NCBI GenBank assembly: GCA_902497065.1
Contig: CABVDH010000005.1
Coordinates: forward strand, 34,407 to 98,406
Direction: 5' to 3'
Length of the DNA: 64,000 nt
From: an uncultured Collinsella sp.
Lineage (GTDB): Bacteria; Actinomycetota; Coriobacteriia; Coriobacteriales; Coriobacteriaceae
Part shown: piece after piece, positions 57,101-64,000 of the stretch
Layout: each line of letters begins with the position of its first letter
Numbering within the stretch: position 1 is the first letter of the stretch
Translations under genes and position numbers: made by a program
Notes under the pieces: generated by a model
Database searches by the model: none
What the model saw: the letters and a program-made list of their open reading frames with translations, nothing else
Told to the model about the DNA's origin: nothing

Positions 57101-60100
57101 TCAGATGGTATTTCTGGCCATGCTTGATGACCAAGCCGGCCTGCGCCAAGTCATTGAGCGTGCGTGACCAAGTGGGGGCCGAGTTTCCAAACGTCCTCGC
57201 CAGATCGGTTGCACCGCACGCTTGATTTTGCGCCAGATAGCCCAGCGCGGCGTTGCCGCGATCGCTTACGAACACGTCCGGTTGTGGCTGCGCATACTGA
57301 TTTGCTGCATTAGGATACATCATTTGAGCTGCTGGTTGTTGAGAACTCTGCATCGGCGGCATTTGCTGTTGAAAACTTTGAGGCCACTGTTGGTAAGGCT
57401 GTGGAGGCATCTGCTGGGTCCAAGGGTTGTACTGCTGCTGCGGCATCTGCTGGTACGGCTGCTGATATCCCTGCTGGTACTGCTGCGGGAACTGCTGGCC
57501 ATACCCCAGTGGCGGCATCTGCTGATATGGATATCCCTGTTGGTACGGCTGATAGCCCATTTGCTGGCCACCCGGCGCCCCCGTCGCCTGCTGCATTGCT
57601 GCTGCATCCTGATCAGCCAGCGGCATGGCCTCTGGCATGTTTGGCGGCATCGACATAGATGCCGCCTGGGGTTCTTGTGTGGGAAGCATTCCGGGCTGCT
57701 GCATCTGTCCCACGGGGGGCTGCATCTGCTGCGTTGCCACGGGCTGCTGCGCAAAAGCTCCCGGCAGGGGATATGTGGGCTGCTCCGTCTCGGGCCGCAC
57801 GGCAGCGCCGCGTCCGCCGGCACGCTCGATTTCCTGCACGCGTTTAGGGTTCAGGCTTACCGTAACCACGGTGCCGTTGCCCATGTTGTCCTCGATGGAT
57901 ACGGCACCGCCGGCGTTTTCCAAATACTCCTGCACCATGGGAAACCCTGCTCCGGTTCCACGGATATAGCGCTTCATCTTGCTGTTTGCGCTGGTAACGC
58001 CAAAGTCGAAAGCACGTTCCTTGTCGTCGATGCCGGGTCCTTGGTCAGCAAAGCGGATGGTGTCTCCGCCGTCCAGAATCGAGATGATGGGCTCGGCAAA
58101 GTGTGCGTGGATAAAGTTTTCGACAATCTCGCGGATGACCATGAGCGAGATGTGGCCACCTTGTTCTTTCATGCACTGGTAGACGGTGTTGGTCGTCTCT
58201 TCCAAATACGTGCGGACATCTTGCGGATCAATGACGATCACCCGCGGTGTCGACAGCATGTCGTCATAGACGGCGATGCGCGCGGCGTACATGGCTTTTG
58301 GCGCCTGCGTGGTCGTCTGCTCGCCTTCCGCACGCTCTTCGCGCACGCCGGTGATGTGCTCGTTGTCGGGTGCCGGGTCTCCGGAATCGACCATGGTGTA
58401 AAAGTCGTCAGACATGCCGCTCGCAATCTTTCAAAAGGTTTCGAACAAATAGTAGCTCACCGTGCAACGTTTCTCATCTTTCGACAACTTTTCAAAACTT
58501 GTTGAAAACTTTGGAAAACGGGCGAAAAGTTCTCAACATTGCCAACATGACCTGTTGAAAACTCGATGAAATATCGTGAAAGGTTGCCATGAGGCGCAAA
58601 TTTCGGTTGTGCTTATGGGGGAACCGTGTGAACTGCGCAACCTTTTACCTTTGATTTCTTGACATTTGAACATTGATTTCCCTACAATCTTCAAGCTCAC
58701 GTGTCTATATCTGCGTCCGCGTCCCCGCGGACACTCGAAATGCAGCAGGAGGAACTTAAGATGAAGCGTACGTATCAGCCTAATAAGCGTAAGCGTGCCA
58801 AGACCCATGGCTTCCGTGCCCGTATGGCCACTAAGGGTGGTCGTGCCGTGCTCGCCCGTCGTCGTGCCAAGGGCCGCAAGCGTCTCACTGTCTAGCAGCG
58901 ATACACACATCTCGCATGAAGACTATTAAGTCTCGGCAAGATTTCGAGCATGTGTTCAGTCAGGGGCGTCGTTTCAATCACCCTCTGATTCGAATGACCA
59001 TATGTGAATCGGTTGGCGAAGGCGACTCCGGAAGGGTCGCCTTCGTTGGTGCTAAGCGACTCGGTTGTGCCGTCGTGCGCAACCGATCTAAGCGTGTGAT
59101 GCGCGAGGCCGCCCGCAGCTGCGGATTTCCCGTTGCGGGTTATGACATCATCTTGTTTGCAACTCCCAAGACGAGGGTTTCCTCGCCGCAGGAGATGGAC
59201 AAGGCGTTGCGTTCGCTTATGAAGCGCGCCGGCGTTGCCGGGGAGGAGCGATGAGCAATCACGTTTTGCGACGTGTTGCCATCGCTCCTATTCGCATATA
59301 TCAACAGGTTATTTCGCCCTTATTGCCTGACGCCTGCATTTATTACCCAACGTGCTCGCAATACGCCATCCAGGCGATTGAGAAGCACGGTGTTTTGAGA
59401 GGCTGCTGGCTTGCCGTGAGGCGCATCGCTCGCTGCAATCCCCTGCACGTCGGCGGTTATGACCCTGTGCCCTAGCGGGCACTCGCTATCGGAGGAAAAC
59501 TTACATGTGGGATTGGATCGTTAACATCCTTTTCGAGCTGCTCAAGCTCATCCAGACCTTTGCGGTCGACTGGGGCCTGTCCATCATCATCCTGGTGGTC
59601 ATCATCCGTCTGCTGCTGACGCCGCTTATGCTCAAGTCGACCAAGTCGACGGCTCGCATGCAGGTGCTGCAGCCCAAGATGCTCGAGATCCAGGAGCGCT
59701 ATGCCGACGATCCCCAGCGTCAGGCCGAGGAGATGCAGAAGTTCTACAGCGAGAACAAGTTCAACCCCATGGCTGGCTGTCTGCCGCTGCTGATTCAGAT
59801 GCCTATCCTGTTCGCCCTGTTTACATTGCTGCGCAACCTGCCGCAGTACTTTAACGACGGCACGTTCTCGTTCTTCAACATCCTGCCCGACCTGACCACC
59901 ACGCCGAGCGCTTCCTTTGCCGATGGCTTTATGGTTGCACTGCCTGCGCTGGTTTGCCTGATCCTGTTTGCCGTCCTGACCCTGATTCCGCAGCTCTATA
60001 TGTCGCGCAACCAGACCGGCCAGCAGGCTCAGAGCATGCGTATGATGGCCGTTGTCATGACGGTCATGATGCTTTGGATGGGCTGGAGCCTTCCCGTTGG

Positions 60101-63100
60101 TGTTCTGCTGTACTACGACGTCTCGTCTGCTTGGCAGGTTATCCAGCAGATTTTTGTGACGCAGAAGGTCATCGACAAGGCGAAGGCCGATGAGGAGGAG
60201 CGTCTTAAGAACGCTCCGCTGCAGGTTGAGGTCACTCGTCGCGAGAAGAAGCCGCGCCCGCACAAGAAGAAGTAGTGGGATATCAATCTTATTTAGGTAC
60301 CTAACTTTTGGAGTACGTTATGTCTGAAGAGATCATCGAGGATATGCTTGAGGAGGTTGCCCCGCAGGTCGCGGGCGATTATCCCGAGATTGCACAGCGC
60401 TACAAGGCTGGTGAAGAGCTGACCGATGAGGAGCTCGACACCATTGCCGATGTTGCGATTTCCATCCTGCGTTCCATCCTTTCGCACTTCGATGCCGCCA
60501 ACTCTCCTATCGATGAGTATGAGGGCGACGAGGGTGAGCTGATTTTGGATGTAACGGCTCCCGACCTTGCTGTTCTCATTGGCCGTCATGGTCGCACTCT
60601 TGATGCTCTTCAGGTTATGTTCTCTTTGCTGGTGAGCCGCAAGCTTGGCTTTAGGTATCCGGTTGTAGTGGACGTCGAGGGATACAAGAGTCGCCGTCAG
60701 GATAAGGTCGCCTCCATGGCTCAGTCTGCTGCCGAGCGTGCCATCCGCACTCATAAGAGTGTTTCGCTTCCGCCCATGAATGCCTACGAGCGCCGACTGG
60801 TTCACATTGCACTTCGTGGCAACGATGCAGTCGATACTCATTCTGAGGGTTCTGACCCTGATCGCCATGTGGTGATTGTTGCTCGATAATCTACTCGAGC
60901 TTATGCTAGGGGGACGTGGTTTCCACGTCCCCTTTTTTTGTCAAAAGTTCTCGATACGCTGATTTTTGTCAGAAAGGAGCTTCTGTTGTTTGTACTTACC
61001 GATCAGCAGGCTGACGAGATGTTGAGTCGCCTAACTTCCTATTGCAAAGAATATTCCTTGAGCGTAACTGATATTGAGCTGAGGAAATGTATCCAGCATT
61101 TGGATTTGGTTCTAGAAACAAATAAGACAACCAATCTCACCCGTATTCTTAACGTAGAAGATGCTGCCGTACTTCATATCCTCGACTCACTTGTTTTGCT
61201 CCCCTATATCAATAAGGCTCCTGAGGGAGCTTTGCTCGATATGGGAACAGGTGCGGGCTTCCCTGGTATTCCATTAACCATAACCACGCATCGTAAAGCT
61301 ACTTATATTGACTCTGTTGGCAAGAAGGTTGATGCGGTTAATTCCTTTGTCCATGCTCTTGGATTGAAACATGCTCATGCGGTTCATGATCGTCTTGAAG
61401 AATATGCTCGAAGCCATAAGAAGCAGTTCTCCGTTGTAACCGCCCGCGCACTGGCCCCTCTACCGATTCTTGTTGAGTATGCGGCTCCGTACCTGAATGA
61501 TGGAGGGCTATTTGTTATCACCAAGGGCAATCCTTCGGATGAGGAGCTTGCTTCCGGCATGTCAGCAGCTAAGATTTGCGGCTTCACTTTGCTTCTGAAT
61601 GACGCAATTGATTTGCCTGAAGGCTTGGGTCACAGGGAGTTCATTGTTCTTAAGAAGAGTCATTCAGCATCCGTTTCATTGCCTCGTGCAAATGGCATGG
61701 CAAAGAAGAATCCGCTTGCCTAGATGTTTCACGTGAAACATAATGGATACTAACAGCTTGCAGTGTTTCACGTGAAACATAGCAGTTGCTATCGATTCGG
61801 AATGTTTCACGTGAAACATCCTCCGTTTGACAGCTTTAATACACACCAGGAGGGACCGTGGGATTTCGCGACGTTAAGCGTTCTAAGAGCGCAAAAGACA
61901 CGCGTATCATTGCAATCATCAATCAAAAAGGCGGCGTCGGTAAGTCAACGACGGCTGTAAACCTTGCAGCAGCACTGGGTGAGCAGGGTCGTAAGACACT
62001 GATTGTCGATTTTGATCCGCAGGGAAACAGCACCAGTGGATTCGGAATTGAAAAAGAAGACCTTGATCACTGCATCTATGATGCATTGTTGAATGATGTG
62101 CCGGCAGAATCGCTTGTTCTTGATACAAATTGCAAAAAGGTATTCGTAATTCCGGCTACAATTCAGCTTGCAGGCGCGGAAATTGAACTCGTAAGCGCAA
62201 TTGCTCGTGAAACCCGTCTCAAAGATTTGCTTGAGCCGATTCAGGACGAGTTCGATTTTATTTTCATTGACTGCCCTCCTTCGCTCGGCCTGCTTACTAT
62301 CAACGCTTTGACCGCAGCAGACAGCGTTTTGATTCCGATCCAGTGCGAGTATTACGCACTCGAGGGCGTTACGAAGCTGCTTGAGTCAATGAAGATGGTC
62401 AAATCTCGTCTGAACAAGGGCTTAGACACCTACGGTGTGCTTATGACCATGTATGACTCGCGTACTTCTCTATCGAATCAGGTTGTTGAGGAGGTTCAAT
62501 CGTACTTTGGTGATAAGGCATTTAAGACGTTGATCCCCCGTACGGTTAAAATCTCCGAAGCTCCGTCTTTTGGGGAACCGGTAATTACCTATGCACCTCA
62601 AAATAAGGGTGCAAAAGCATATATGAACCTTGCAAAAGAGGTGATCAAGCGTGCCTAGTGTAAAGAAACGTGGCGGATTGGGACGTGGACTCAATGCTTT
62701 GGTCTCAGAGGCCGAGTATGAGACCGGTGGTTCGGCTGCATCGGCTTCGAATGCCGCATCTGAAACAAAACTACCTATTGAGGATATCGTTCCCAACCCT
62801 AATCAGCCGCGAATTCACTTTAACGAAACTGAACTTCGTGAGTTGAGCGAATCAATCCAAGAACATGGCGTCTTGCAGCCGCTTTTGGTTCGCAAGCATG
62901 GAAACGGCTATGAGATCATCGCTGGTGAGCGTCGTTACCAAGCGTCAAAGCTTGCTGGTCTTGAGGAGCTGCCTGTCATCATTAAAGATGTTAATGATGA
63001 AGAGATGCTGGCTCTTGCTCTGATCGAAAACCTTCAGCGTTCTGATCTGAATCCCGTCGAAGAGGCTAAGGGCTATCGCCAGCTTATCGATGCCAGCGGT

Positions 63101-64000
63101 ATGACCCAGGAGGCATTGTCGAAGGCAGTCAGCAAGTCACGCTCTGCAATTACAAACTCGCTGCGCCTTCTCGATCTCCCTGAAGTTGTTCAGCAGATGA
63201 TTTTTGAGGGCAAACTTACTGCTGGTCATGCACGTGCGATTCTTGCAGTTCCCTATGAGGACGCTCGAATTCGACTTGCAGAGAAGGTTGTTGCAGAGGG
63301 CCTTTCCGTAAGAGCGACAGAAAATCTTGCTCCGTTGTTTTCTGCCGGAGAGACACCTAAGACGCCGAGGCCTGCAACGCCTCAGTCTTTTAAAAAGGCT
63401 GCCCGTGTGCTTCGTCAGGTTTTTAATACCAACGTGCGTGTTAAGAGCTCGCGTGGAAAGAATAAGATTGAGATTGAGTTTAAAGACGAGGAAGAGCTCT
63501 CTCGTATTCTTGGCGAAATGATTCAGTTTGATCAAGGAGGCCAAGATGAGGAATAGGATTATAACTGCGATTGCATTGGCGACGACTGTCGCGGCTGGTG
63601 CCTTTGCTGGCTATAAGATCGCGACAGACGATGAACTTCGAGGTCGTTTGCTTCGTAGTGCGCAAGATATTGTCGATACATCCAAGAAGAAAATGGATGT
63701 TATGACAGAAGATGTTGCCATGCGTACGGCTCAGGTAACGAAGAATCCCAAGATTAATCAAGGTTGGGTTAGTAACCAATGGGAAAATGTAGGCTATTAG
63801 GTACCTAACAATTACTTAGCATATTTTGAGGGGTCCTTGTCTGATTCACGAGGCAAGGACCCCTTATTTTGGCCGTAAAAAATGGGACAGGTAGCAGCTG
63901 ATTCAAAATTAAGGTCAATAAATAAAACGGCCCCGGTTGCATCTCTGAACTGCCTCCCATTTCTTGGACATCGGGAAATGGGAGGTTTTCCATGAGTATA

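Overview
The window is a chromosomal segment spanning the replication origin of a high-GC Gram-positive bacterium. Gene content and order (rpmH-rnpA-yidD-yidC-jag-rsmG-parA-parB on one side, dnaA-dnaN-recF-dciA-gyrB-gyrA on the other), a DciA-type helicase-loader gene, a class B sortase and an LPXTG-like giant glycosidase point to Actinomycetota, class Coriobacteriia, most likely a gut Collinsella or close relative. The genus is inferred from gene style and order; no database was searched.

Layout. 0-4.2 kb (+): the 3' part of prs, pth and the electron-bifurcating nfnAB pair. 4.3-8.0 kb (-): a polar amino-acid ABC transporter operon ending in a cytidylate-kinase-like gene. 8.2-18.0 kb (mostly -): a YqeY protein, a parvulin foldase, an orphan PTS EIIA, purN-purM-purF, a CmpB-type membrane protein (+), a MoaE-like protein, sortase B and purE. 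18.3-24.7 kb (-): one 2,136-residue cell-wall GH31 glycosidase, bracketed by direct repeats and long hairpins. 25.4-34.0 kb (-): carB-carA, an unknown membrane protein, an exporter-type ABC protein and a Nudix hydrolase. 34.0-40.2 kb (-): purD, purA, dnaB, rplI-rpsR-ssb-rpsF. 40.6-43.2 kb (+): two tRNA-Ser genes, a TRIC/UPF0126 channel and a polymer-forming membrane protein. 43.3-47.1 kb (-): typA, two small unknown genes, a DUF151 nuclease-like gene, and tRNA-Ile/Ala/Ile. 47.2-58.4 kb (-): a large inverted repeat, gyrA, gyrB, dciA, recF, dnaN, dnaA and an unusual ATPase-plus-winged-helix gene. 58.4-58.76 kb: the divergent origin gap. 58.76-63.8 kb (+): rpmH to parB plus a small membrane protein. 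The window ends in what looks like the left end of an IS3-type element.

Transcription switches from leftward to rightward at about 58.4-58.76 kb. From there to about 43.3 kb every gene reads away from this point, as expected for an origin. Two AT-rich gaps (55085-55322 and 58416-58760) carry repeats of a non-canonical DnaA-box-like word, TTTTCAACA. Three perfect parS sites lie between rsmG and parA.

The most interesting items are: (1) a GHKL-type ATPase domain joined by a Gln/Pro-rich linker to a winged helix, encoded 15 bases upstream of dnaA; (2) several families of non-coding structured repeats, namely long perfect hairpins with different arms but the same apical CTTCGC(A/G)AAG, a 184-bp MITE-like foldback, a GGGGACAG-type REP family and a UUCG-capped element; and (3) the GH31 protein with dockerin-like and cohesin-like modules in one chain.
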